This document shows, piece after piece, positions 8,531 to 18,300 of a stretch of 64,000 bases of DNA (the stretch's first letter is position 1; each line of letters begins with the position of its first letter). This DNA is from Saccharomycopsis fibuligera x Saccharomycopsis cf. fibuligera (Eukaryota; Ascomycota; Saccharomycetes; Ascoideales; Saccharomycopsidaceae): positions 2,356,001-2,420,000 of the forward strand of contig CP012817.1 of NCBI GenBank assembly GCA_001936135.1. The letters are read 5' to 3'. Both the position numbers and the translations under genes were made by a program. The notes under the pieces were generated by a model. It was not told the DNA's origin, ran no database searches, and saw only the letters and a list, made by a program, of their open reading frames with translations.

Positions 8531-9919
8531 TTACAGCCCTCTAGAAGCAGAAAGCGCTAGCAATCCATCTTTGCCTCTTAGTATTTTTTCATGAATAAAT
8601 TTTTTTGCTCTTTCTGCTCCAAAATTCACATTAACCAAGCCAATCAACATACGGAAAAATTTCAAATTTTTTTTCCTTTCAACAAGTTCTAGTTGTTTAA
8701 TTTGCTTTTTCTGATACCTAAATTTTGAAATCACTTTTTTCATTTTTCTAAATTTTAAACCTTTATGATTAACCACATATCCAAGAATTAACGCATTTTT
8801 CACCTTTTGGTGGTTGGTTTGATAATACAAACGGCGATAAATCAGTGATTCCTTTATCGGGAGCAAAACTCTATTGAAACGAAAATTTAAGTTGTTTTTA
8901 TGGATGAATTTTATTGTAAGCCCATGATTGTTGGAACCAAGATAGTGATAATTCTCACTCAACTTGTCAAAATCAAATCCATTGATAAGAGCCAAGTCTT
9001 TGAGTTTATGAAATTCAGGTTTACCAAACTGATATACTCTTGTGGTGGATCTTTGAGATTGAGAGTCTAGTAAAAATTGAGATATGGTCAAATTATAAAA
9101 CGACTGGCCCAAAGATACTAACTTTGCGCTGTCAAGATCAACTCTGTCATTTTTATTATTATCATTTTTATCGTTGTTATTATTGTTATTATTATTTTCA
9201 TTCTTATTGTCCATAGCTTTTCCAGCTGTAGTGGTGGTATATTGTTGCCTCAATGGGAAGTCAAAGGACCTTATTGCATAAATCGCTTTAAATAGGAGTG
9301 TATCGTCCTGGAAAGCGAAATCATCACCCATGAATCGCTTCAACTTGTTTGAATATTCTCTGCATCGTCTTTCAAAGTTAGATTGCGGAATTTGTGATGC
9401 TATTATCGCTGCTTTTTTCGCCTCTTCTTTGTCAGCAGTATCATTGGCAAGATCAATGTTATGTTCTTTTAATCGCCGCTGAATACGCTGCTTTCTTCGC
9501 TCGTTGATTCTCAGAAGTGGGTCTCTTAACATGTAATTTTTAGGCTTGCGTAATAATTTGTCCTGTTCTGAGATTTTGATCCAGCTTTGAATTTTTGCTG
9601 GAAGACTTTTCCTGCCAAGCACAATGTTATTATGGTTATGCTGCGATACTCCATCTTTATTTGCAGTTTGCGGCACACTGTTATCACTGCTATGACTATT
9701 GTTGAAGTTTATTGTTGCTGCACTCTCTGGATCAGAAGTTAAAAAGTGGTAGTATCCAATGCTCCGTTGTTGTTGTCGTTTTTGTTGTTGTTGTAGTTGG
9801 CTTTGTCTTTGGCAATGACTGCAGGTAGCATGGTTGAATATGGACTGTATGAGCTCGCTGTGAAGCCTAAGCATACTGCTAAAAGCACTGCTATTTATTC
9901 TGTAAGAAAGGCTCGTCAT
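8531..9919 (-). CDS. RNase III-like mitochondrial protein, MRPL15 (mL57)-like candidate
   Basis: A 462-residue basic protein. The core resembles an RNase III fold lacking the acidic catalytic signature: DDTLLFKAIYAIRSFDFP (counterpart of the first helix), then AKLVSLGQSFYNLTISQFL (counterpart of the L..LG....L...FL helix), and a C-terminal RMLIGLVNVNFGAERAKKFI followed by EKILRGKDGL, as in yeast mitoribosomal RNase III-like proteins. Loss of catalytic acids fits a structural role in the mitochondrial large subunit (inference). The N-terminus contains a Gln/Arg-rich segment and NKLKRF-type basic stretches. A poly-Asn tract near residues 240-262 and the Ser/Asn-rich N-terminal third make it much longer than S. 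cerevisiae Mrpl15 (about 250 residues). The exact orthologue is uncertain. Confidence 0.5.
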   Translation of the reverse strand: MTSLSYRINSSAFSSMLRLHSELIQSIFNHATCSHCQRQSQLQQQQKRQQQRSIGYYHFLTSDPESAATINFNNSHSSDNSVPQTANKDGVSQHNHNNIVLGRKSLPAKIQSWIKISEQDKLLRKPKNYMLRDPLLRINERRKQRIQRRLKEHNIDLANDTADKEEAKKAAIIASQIPQSNFERRCREYSNKLKRFMGDDFAFQDDTLLFKAIYAIRSFDFPLRQQYTTTTAGKAMDNKNENNNNNNNNDKNDNNKNDRVDLDSAKLVSLGQSFYNLTISQFLLDSQSQRSTTRVYQFGKPEFHKLKDLALINGFDFDKLSENYHYLGSNNHGLTIKFIHKNNLNFRFNRVLLPIKESLIYRRLYYQTNHQKVKNALILGYVVNHKGLKFRKMKKVISKFRYQKKQIKQLELVERKKNLKFFRMLIGLVNVNFGAERAKKFIHEKILRGKDGLLALSASRGL

Positions 9920-10220
9920 AATTGAATACGTTTGTTACTGAAAGTGTCTATTTCTCACCGTCTGCGTTTGTAATTATCGCCATCGTCATCGAAGCCATTA
10001 TCGCGGTTAACAGACTTTTCAACTTTTGAATTTTTTGATTTCAACTTTCGAATTCCCGTTGCTATGCAGGCACATGCAGCCAAACGGAACCAAAACTGAA
10101 AAATATTTTTTTTTTTTTTTTTTTTTTTTTTTATTAAAGAAAAAGAAAATAACATCGTTGCAGAATCAACAAAAAACGACTCAAATACTAGCAAAATATC
10201 TGATCTTAATCACACAGAAA
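9920..10220. other. Divergent promoter region with broken T-tract
   Basis: 301 bp between the RNase III-like gene and AFG2. Contains a T-run at about 10107-10132. The AFG2 frame stays open upstream of its ATG to about 10026 but has no earlier ATG, so this part is taken as leader. Confidence 0.6.
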
Positions 10221-12782
10221 ATGGCTCCGAAGACGCTGTCATCATCAAAGAAAAGTTCCGCCGGTGCCACTTCAGCAGGCTCAGCGGCACCAGTTAAAGC
10301 CCCCAAACCTCCAAAATTTTTCATTGCCCGCCCAACCCCATCTCTGAAGGGTTCTAAGCACGCAACCAAAATCTATTTCAGCGAGGATGTTCTCAAATTG
10401 ATACAAATTAATTCTGGTGACATTGTATATGTTTCTCGTTTTGAGGAATCTACAAGTGGCGTACTCGGTATAGCTGCTGTTGCTGAAGGATCCGGTGTCC
10501 TTAATGTGGCACAATTATCTCGCAGTTTGCGCCGTTTAGGAGGTTTTTACTTGGGTGATAAATTACTGGTAGAGAAAGTGAAATATCAAGTGAGTTATGC
10601 CAAAAGGGCGTTGTTGGCAATCAGACCAAACAAGAAAGTTAAAGAAGAAAGTACAGCAGTGACACGTATTGAAGAATTGAGCGAAAAGTTCAAAGTGAAA
10701 GTTGCCAAATTTTTAAACGATGTAGGGGTGGTTATGCCGGGTTTAGAATTGCCAAATATTGATTTGGTAAATGATTCCAATGAGGTTGTTGGCAACGTAG
10801 ATGTCAAAGTGGTGGAAGTTGACTATGAACCACAAGGTGAAAATGGCAAGTACTGCTATGCTGACATGTTTGCTAAAACCAAAGATGAGGAATTACCTGA
10901 TATTCTGAGATTGTCCGTAACAGATAATGTTATTATTGCTAAGGATGACATTGATGATGATGAAGAGGATGAGGAGGAAGAAGAGGAATTAATTGATGAA
11001 GCTGAAGAAGCAGCTGAAGACATAAGTGTCAAAAATAATCAGAGACTTGTGTCACCAGCTCGGATCATTGATAGATCAAATACCAAACTCGACTACACAA
11101 TAATCACTGGAAAACAGAAATTCGCCGCTATTCCATCTCATAAATATAGCAATTTGCCACAACTTCCGAAATTCAACTCCGTAGGCGGCCTTAAACATGA
11201 ACTTTCTCTTATTAAATCCCTTGTTCGTATTCCTCTCAATAACCCTAAAGTGTTCCGTTACTTCCATGTCAAACCATCACGAGGAATATTACTTTATGGT
11301 CCATCAGGTACTGGGAAAACTATGATTTTAAATAACTTACAAAACGAGTTTTTCAACAGCGTTCATATGGTCCGCATTAATGGGCCATCTATCATCTCCA
11401 AATACTTGGGCGATGCTGAACTGAAACTTAAGGAGATTTTCAATGAAGCACGTCTTTACCAGCCATCAATGATCATTATAGACGAAATTGATTCGTTGTT
11501 GCCTAATAGGGGTACCGCATCAGGCGATAGTGCTGATGAACAGGACGCTAACGATAACAGAATCATTGCTACATTGTTGACATTGATGGATAACATGGAG
11601 GATTCATGCCGAGTGATGATCGTTGGGGCCACTAACCGACCAAACAATATTGATGTGTCACTAAGAAGACCAGGAAGATTTGACAAAGAGATCGAGATTG
11701 GCATTCCTGATGTCAATGCAAGATTGGACATTTTAACAAGATTATTTAAAAGACAAAGGCAGCAAAATGGTACTAATGACTTCCAAAAAGCCGATATTAT
11801 GCTGATTGCTAGTAAGACTCATGGTTATGTTGGCGCTGATTTGGTAGCGCTTTGCAGAGAAGCAGTGATGGTCACTATTCAAAGAGGCGGGTATAAAGTA
11901 ACTATGGCTGATGTGGAAACTGCATTGAACGAAATTCGTCCTAGTGCAATGAGAGAAATTTTCTTGGAAATGCCAAAAGTTTACTGGAACGACATTGGTG
12001 GCCAAGATGAATTAAAACAGAAGTTAAAAGAAATGGTTCAGTTGCCATTAGAAGCTGCTGGTACTTTCAAAGCATTGGGAGTGAATGCTCCAAAAGGGGT
12101 TCTTTTGTACGGTCCACCAGGTTGTTCGAAAACGTTAACGGCAAAAGCCTTAGCCACAGAGTCGGGATTGAATTTTTTGGCAGTGAAAGGTCCAGAAATT
12201 TTCAACAAGTATGTGGGTGAATCGGAAAGATCAATTAGAGAAATCTTTCGTAAGGCTAGAGCAGCTTCACCAAGTATTATATTTTTTGATGAAATTGATG
12301 CCTTGTCGCCGGATCGTATGGATGATGGCGGTGCCAGCAGTACTTCAGCTTCTGGTCATGTGTTGACCACTTTGTTGAACGAAATCGACGGTGTTGAAGA
12401 ACTTAATGGGGTAATTATTGTGGGAGCCACCAATAAGCCAGGATCTATTGATGCGGCATTACTTAGACCAGGAAGATTGGACAGACATATTTACGTGGGT
12501 CCACCAGACTTTTTGGGCCGTCTCAAAATTTTAGAAATGAAAACCAAAGCTTTCCAATTGGAAAAACAGTATTTAGAGGAGGTTGCCAAAAGACTAGAAG
12601 GATTTTCGGGAGCTGAGGTAGTTTTAGTGTGTCAGGAGGCAGGTATAGCTGCTATTATGGAAAATCAGGAAACTGATAAAGTGGAAAAAAGACATTTCGA
12701 ACAAGCATTGGCAGGTGTGAAAAGAGGTATCACGGAAGATATGTTGGAATACTATAACGCTTTTAAAGAAGGCGGAAGATAG
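10221..12782 (+). CDS. AFG2: Tandem AAA+ ATPase of 60S ribosome maturation
   Basis: 853 residues from the ATG at 10221 (MAPKTLSSSKKSS), matching the start of S. cerevisiae Afg2/Drg1. This Cdc48-like hexameric ATPase strips Rlp24 from cytoplasmic pre-60S particles so that shuttling factors can recycle. An N-terminal domain (about 30-230) and an acidic linker (DDDEEDEEEEEE near 253-264) precede two AAA modules. D1 has Walker A GPSGTGKT (about 360) and Walker B IIIDEID. D2 has GPPGCSKT (about 631), the Cys-Ser form diagnostic of AFG2/SPATA5, plus IIFFDEID and VGATNKPGSIDAALLRPGR. RPSAMREIFLEMPKVYWNDI between the modules is nearly identical to yeast. A CTG codon at residue 401 (11421-11423) lies in GDAE-x-KLKEIF, where Ser is common in the family. 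Confidence 0.96.
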   Translation: MAPKTLSSSKKSSAGATSAGSAAPVKAPKPPKFFIARPTPSLKGSKHATKIYFSEDVLKLIQINSGDIVYVSRFEESTSGVLGIAAVAEGSGVLNVAQLSRSLRRLGGFYLGDKLLVEKVKYQVSYAKRALLAIRPNKKVKEESTAVTRIEELSEKFKVKVAKFLNDVGVVMPGLELPNIDLVNDSNEVVGNVDVKVVEVDYEPQGENGKYCYADMFAKTKDEELPDILRLSVTDNVIIAKDDIDDDEEDEEEEEELIDEAEEAAEDISVKNNQRLVSPARIIDRSNTKLDYTIITGKQKFAAIPSHKYSNLPQLPKFNSVGGLKHELSLIKSLVRIPLNNPKVFRYFHVKPSRGILLYGPSGTGKTMILNNLQNEFFNSVHMVRINGPSIISKYLGDAELKLKEIFNEARLYQPSMIIIDEIDSLLPNRGTASGDSADEQDANDNRIIATLLTLMDNMEDSCRVMIVGATNRPNNIDVSLRRPGRFDKEIEIGIPDVNARLDILTRLFKRQRQQNGTNDFQKADIMLIASKTHGYVGADLVALCREAVMVTIQRGGYKVTMADVETALNEIRPSAMREIFLEMPKVYWNDIGGQDELKQKLKEMVQLPLEAAGTFKALGVNAPKGVLLYGPPGCSKTLTAKALATESGLNFLAVKGPEIFNKYVGESERSIREIFRKARAASPSIIFFDEIDALSPDRMDDGGASSTSASGHVLTTLLNEIDGVEELNGVIIVGATNKPGSIDAALLRPGRLDRHIYVGPPDFLGRLKILEMKTKAFQLEKQYLEEVAKRLEGFSGAEVVLVCQEAGIAAIMENQETDKVEKRHFEQALAGVKRGITEDMLEYYNAFKEGGR

Positions 12783-13464
12783 TAACCTTGGAGTGAGTGA
12801 GGGGTGTTAACATATATAATATAATTATAAACTTGCATCATTTTTTGCTCTTTTTTTAAATAGATCTCAAGAAGAGATTGATCACCAAAATGGATGATAC
12901 CGAAGTGCTTTTGAAGCATGTTATACAAGCTTTTTTCACACAGTGCTATATATGCATTGCTTTCTGTAGACATTGACAACCTGGGAGCTAAACGAAATAA
13001 AAGTTTTAGCTAGTGCTGTTTACTTGTTGTCAGATATGCGTATTGTATTGAAAGGACAGTGAAGTCTATAAGTTGGAGTATAACCCCAATGAGCTTTATA
13101 GAAGGCTACTTTACTATAGCACTTTGATAGTTGCTTGGCACTATTTGGAATAGCTAAAGTACAGGTATCTAGCAAAATGTTTGATAACATGGTTCGTTTG
13201 TCCATTAATTTCGATATGATGCCTATCTTTTCTCGTAGGACCCTTGACTAAACACAGTCAAGGCGTTGGCTGCGGTGACAGAGCAGCAGCGCGCGCTCGT
13301 AACGCATTGGCGAAATTCTCAATAAGCCATCAACAAGTTTTGAGAAACCGAACGACGAGATGCAGTAGTGGATACTAATACAGCAGACAAGTGACAATTG
13401 ACTACTCAATTCTCAAGTGCTTGCCGCTGTTTGACTCCCATTCATTTTGTCCTTATTAAACTCA
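12783..13464. other. Intergenic region AFG2 to flavin-reductase-like gene
   Basis: About 680 bp, tandem genes. Downstream half contains the GC-rich patch GCAGCAGCGCGCGCTCG near 13283-13300. No RNA gene or convincing ORF; the short reverse frames here lack homology or supporting signals. Confidence 0.5.
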
Positions 13465-14637
13465 ATGATATCCTACTTTAGTCCCTCGCTAGCCGCTATA
13501 ATAATACGCAGAGTCCCCGTGAGGAGCTATAGCACTGCAGCCAAATTAGCTCTGCACCAGCAGCACCAGCAGCACCAGCAGCATCAGCAGCACCAGCATC
13601 ATCATCAATTGGACAGTACCAACGCTAACAGAAGTAGCAGCAGCAACAATAATGGAAGCCCGTTAGATTTTCATATCAATACATACAAAGAAAGCATGTC
13701 ACGGGTAGGCAGTCAGGCCATGATATTGACCTCCGCCGTCAGCAGGCGCAAAAATCTACTTACTGGCGATACTAAAGTTAACGCCGATGCCAATACTAGC
13801 ACCAATGACGAAAACATCAAAAACGACATCCCTGTATCTGAACTCCATGGCCTTACGTTATCATCGGTTGTGTCACTTTCTGTCACACCGCGTACTCTAA
13901 TACAATTCAATTTACAAGTACCTTCCTCCACCAGTACCAAATTACATCAACATGAATGGTTTGCGATACATTTGCTTCCACCAAATGAGAACTCTGTTAG
14001 ACTAGCTAGAAATTTTAGCAGAGGAGTTAGATGGATACTGAAATCTAAAGATACGCTTTCAACGTCAAAACAACAAACTTCTTCACAGGCCCAATCACAA
14101 TCCCAATTAAAGTCGCCGTCACAGTTGCAATCACCATCAGCAGTGAATTTTTTAGCTACTCAACCGTTCCTTGACTTGCTGCCACATGAATACCTCTTTA
14201 CTTCTCAGATCTACGCTAAGAACCCTGCCATCAATAATTGCAGTAGCAAACGACAAGGGCAAGACAAAATTTCTGCTCAGCAGCCTGAAGAGCCAGTAAT
14301 ACCGTATTATTCCAGCAGTCTCGAAAATCACACTGCAATGCGCCGTCAGCTTCTCAATACTTGCCAAAAGTCAGACTCTGAGACTGAAACTGAAATCCCA
14401 TTGTTGGAAAGAGCTGAAAGAATTTTTATCTGTGCTAAAGAAAAAGTATTCAAAGTAGATGATCATGAAATTTGGGTTGCTGAAGTACGTGATATTTTAA
14501 GTCATAGTGAATATCATCATGCTAATTTGGAAAAAAAAACCGGGGGATTAGTTTATTTTGACCGTCGATTCTACAAACTTGGAGAGACATTGAAGGAGCC
14601 CGCGAAGGAACAAGAAAACGAAACAGATAAGGTATAG
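13465..14637 (+). CDS. Mitochondrial flavin-reductase-like (FMN-binding split barrel) protein
   Basis: 390 residues from the first ATG, at 13465 (the open frame extends 6 codons upstream from a TTG). The N-terminus MISYFSPSLAAIIIRRVPVR plus SYSTAAK is a classic basic, hydroxylated mitochondrial presequence. A (His-Gln-Gln)n repeat follows. The core at about 75-190 fits the flavin reductase-like family: YKESMSRVGSQAMILTSAV, then LHGLTLSSVVSLSVTPRTLI, then FAIHLLPPNENSVRLARNF, which are the FMN-pocket strand and the typical FxVNLLxxxQxxLAxxF helix. A Ser/Gln-rich insert precedes a C-terminal part ending in a VYFDRRFYKLG-type strand. The probable activity is NAD(P)H-linked flavin reduction or FMN binding; the substrate is unknown. 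Low-complexity inserts make it larger than bacterial relatives. Confidence 0.65.
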   Translation: MISYFSPSLAAIIIRRVPVRSYSTAAKLALHQQHQQHQQHQQHQHHHQLDSTNANRSSSSNNNGSPLDFHINTYKESMSRVGSQAMILTSAVSRRKNLLTGDTKVNADANTSTNDENIKNDIPVSELHGLTLSSVVSLSVTPRTLIQFNLQVPSSTSTKLHQHEWFAIHLLPPNENSVRLARNFSRGVRWILKSKDTLSTSKQQTSSQAQSQSQLKSPSQLQSPSAVNFLATQPFLDLLPHEYLFTSQIYAKNPAINNCSSKRQGQDKISAQQPEEPVIPYYSSSLENHTAMRRQLLNTCQKSDSETETEIPLLERAERIFICAKEKVFKVDDHEIWVAEVRDILSHSEYHHANLEKKTGGLVYFDRRFYKLGETLKEPAKEQENETDKV

Positions 14638-15374
14638 TGCTATGAGTTTCTCGTCATTTTCTTGATTTATTATTTGAGAAAAAAAAAAAAAAAAAAAAAA
14701 AAAATTAACATATGCGACTCGCCGGGCCTGGTCAGCCTTCAAATTCAAATACTATTGCGTTATAACAATAATATTTTAATCATCCGACCTGAGCTGACTG
14801 CCAATTTTTTTTACCGTTTCTCCCAACTAAATAATATGCATAATTACAATTTTCTAAAAGATATACTATTATTACTCTACAATCTCGTGAGTAGACACAC
14901 ATAAAAATAAACTTTGCATACAAATCAGCAATAATACCTACTTCCTTACGTAAACAGATCGTAAGTTCTCTATTATACTGCGGAACAACAAAATTTTGCT
15001 ACATTTTAATTCATTCATATCGACGCAGCTTTCGTTGCGTGGACTCATGCTAACGAAAGGTATAAAAGATATAAAAATAAAAAACAAAGTATTAAAAAGC
15101 AAAAACACAAACTTAAACTCAAACTCAAGCTCAAGTTCAAGCGAACACAAATCAAATGTTAAAATCAAATCAAATTAAAGAAAAAAAATAAATAAATAAA
15201 TAAATAGATAAATAGGCATAAATAGTAAGTACTTTTTTTTTGTTCTTTTTCTAAAAAATTCATAATACTAATACTAATAATAATAATAATAATAGAAGAT
15301 AAATACACACGGTCTAGCTAGATTCATTTCATTTTATAGCATCATTCAACCACTATGCTGCTTTTAACTCAAGC
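14638..15374. other. Convergent 3' intergenic region with simple repeats
   Basis: 737 bp between two 3' ends. Contains an A-run at 14679-14704, an imperfect AACTCAAGCTCAAG-type hexamer repeat near 15110-15142, an AAAT repeat near 15187-15210 and an AAT repeat near 15277-15294. No gene seen. Confidence 0.7.
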
Positions 15375-18300
15375 TTAGAACCCATTACCAAAACCAGCAC
15401 CTGTTGATTGGTATCCCAAACCACCAGTTAAAGATGGCTGTTGTGGTTGAATTCCACCATTAGTAAGCAATAATTGTGGAGCAGCGCCAGTCGAAGTTTC
15501 GTCACCTTTTTCTCTTTCTCGTCTTTCTTTCAAGTCTTTGTATAATTCATTAACTCTGTCACTTTGTTCCTTCTTGATGGAAATTTCATATGGTTTGATA
15601 AAATCGCTTAAATTGTGTAACCAAGCTAATTCTAACACATAATCGTATTCAATCAAGTGATAAGCGCTGAATAAAAGAGCAACAAAACACTCGCGGTTAC
15701 CAATTTCCACAAAATATTGTAAAAGTTCATGTGCAATTTTAACGCTATCGGAAATAACAACAGTTTCGATCATGTCTGACCATAACTTATCAGTTTTGAG
15801 GATAGAAAGAGCCTTATTGAATTTCTTGTTTTTACGGTAAAGGAATGCAGAAATTCTTCTAAAGAAAATCAAATCATGATTTTCCAATCTGCTGGCTAAG
15901 TCAATAGAATCAAATCTATCATGAGCATCAATGGCGGCTTGCAATGACTTGTAATCTTGTTCTTCAATCAACAAGTCATGGTATGCGTTGTTTACAACAG
16001 TGTTATTTTTATCCAATACACTAATCAAGAATGGCTTAATCATTGGCAAGTTGTCAGACTTTTGGAAAATTCTAACCACTCTAGCAATATCGATTCTTGG
16101 GGTTAATACTGTCAACAAATCAGTAATCAAGTTCGGATGTTCATTCACATAAAAGTTCACTGCTTTGTAGTAGATTTCCAAATTAGAAACTTTAACCACA
16201 ATTTCTTTGAAATTGTTGTGATCAAATGCATCAGCAGACTTGTCAATCATGGTAAGCACTGCATTGTCCCACTCATCATAGTGACTGTAAAGGAAAATTA
16301 ATTCTTTCCACAAATGAGCTTCTTCAACTGCTTTCAAAACTTTTGGAATGTTCAATCTAGACCAGAAAAGTTTTAAATGTTCCATAACCTTGGATGGGAC
16401 ATATTTACTGTATAAGATTGCCAATACAGTGAACATTCCCATGTGTGCTCTTTCCAAACCCAAACCAGATTCAAACAATGAAATAAGTTCATCAAAGTAA
16501 CCGGCAGATTCGTACTTGTAAACCAATTCATCCAATTCATCGGCATCAATAATCAAATTCAAGCCACAAATCTGAGCCAATCTGAATTCCTTGTTTTCAA
16601 TACAAGCATTATTAACTTGTTTCCAAACTTTAATGTTGGATGCTTTTCTAGCACATTCAACAGCAGCTTGATAATCGTTCAAATATACCAAAGTGCTAGC
16701 CAACTTGGAGTATTTGGAAATACTTTCATACAATAATTTAGCCGCTTTGTAGTTCTTGTAATCGTACAATTTGTCACCAACTTCTTCTAAATCAGCAACA
16801 TTAGAATCATTTAAGAACAATTGAATGTCATGCAATCTATCCAATTCAGCATATGCCAAAATCAACTCCCCATCAATTTTTGGTTCTCTTAAAGTCAATC
16901 TAGCCATTTTCAAGTATGGCACTAATTCTTCAAATTTTCCAGCGTGTTCAGCAATATCAATAACACTTTCGAAATTGGATGGGTCACCAGATTTGATGTA
17001 TGATTCAATAGCTTCGTTAATTCTCAAACCGTTTAATTGTGCGGTACCCAACTGGAACCACAATTCTGGTTTATCGAGTTTTTCAGCATACTCTTCACCT
17101 CTATCCAAAGACATGATATCTTCAACAAGAACTCTGAGAGCATCTTGTTCCAATTCAAACTTGTTGTAGATTTCAAAAGCTTCTTCATTCAACTGGTTTT
17201 CAATACACAATGGAGCAATTTCGTGAGGATCAAATTTATCCAATTTTTCAACATAGTTGGATACTTTAGAAGGTTCAGCCTTAATGGCAGTCAAAATTAA
17301 CAATCCTTGCAATGATGGGTTTTCAGCGAAAGCTGCATCTGGTTCCAAAATGATTTTTTCCAATAATTCAATCAATTCAACTGGCAAGTTGTTATCCATA
17401 AAGGCCTTAACAGCAAGAGAAATTGGTTCTGGGTCACTAAGCTCTGGAATAGCAGTACCAACAATTTGATCAATCAATTCTCTTCTGTACATGTTTTCTT
17501 CACTCAAGACCTTAGAGTAAAGAGACAAATCAGATCTTTTCAACAAGTATCTTGCTTGGTATTTAAACATGGAGTTTTCATTGGTAATGTTGATTAATTC
17601 ATCGTCATTTTGACCCTTGGAGTATGCAATATAAGCCAAGTATGGATCTCTCTTTTCACAATATTTACCAACTTCCAAAGTGTTGTAAGTGTCATTTTCC
17701 TTTAAGAATTTTTCTGGATTATTGTTGGAATCAATGTAAATCTTGGCCAAAGTGTTGAATAAGACAGGATCTTGAGAACCTTGATTCAAGGTGGTTTCTA
17801 AGAATGGCAAAAGCAACTTTAATCTATTTCTAGATTCAACTTGTTCAACTAACTTATCCAAAGGAACTTGGCCAATGACGGTAGATAACAAATTCTTGAT
17901 AATGTTTTCATCACAATCAACATCCAATAAACCAGCAACAACTTCAGGAGTTCTTGATGGGTTGACTTGTTGAACGTAAACTTCGATGAATTTGAAGAAT
18001 TGGTTCTTGTAAAGGTACAAAATCAAATCATGAACAAAATTATACTTGTCACAAACAATAATCAACGGCAATTGATCTGGCAATTTAGCTTCCTTTAAGA
18101 AATTTTTAACCTTCTCACCATTGTAATGACTATTGTCTCTCACAACTCTCTCAATTTCCTTGTACTGTTGTAATCTAGCAGCAGCTTGAATGTATTTGAA
18201 GACAACGTGTTCATCTTGAGTGATATTGACAATGGAAGACAAGTAGTAGTACAAACCTTCAGTACATTTGAATTCTTCAAATAATTTGATCAAAGTAGCA

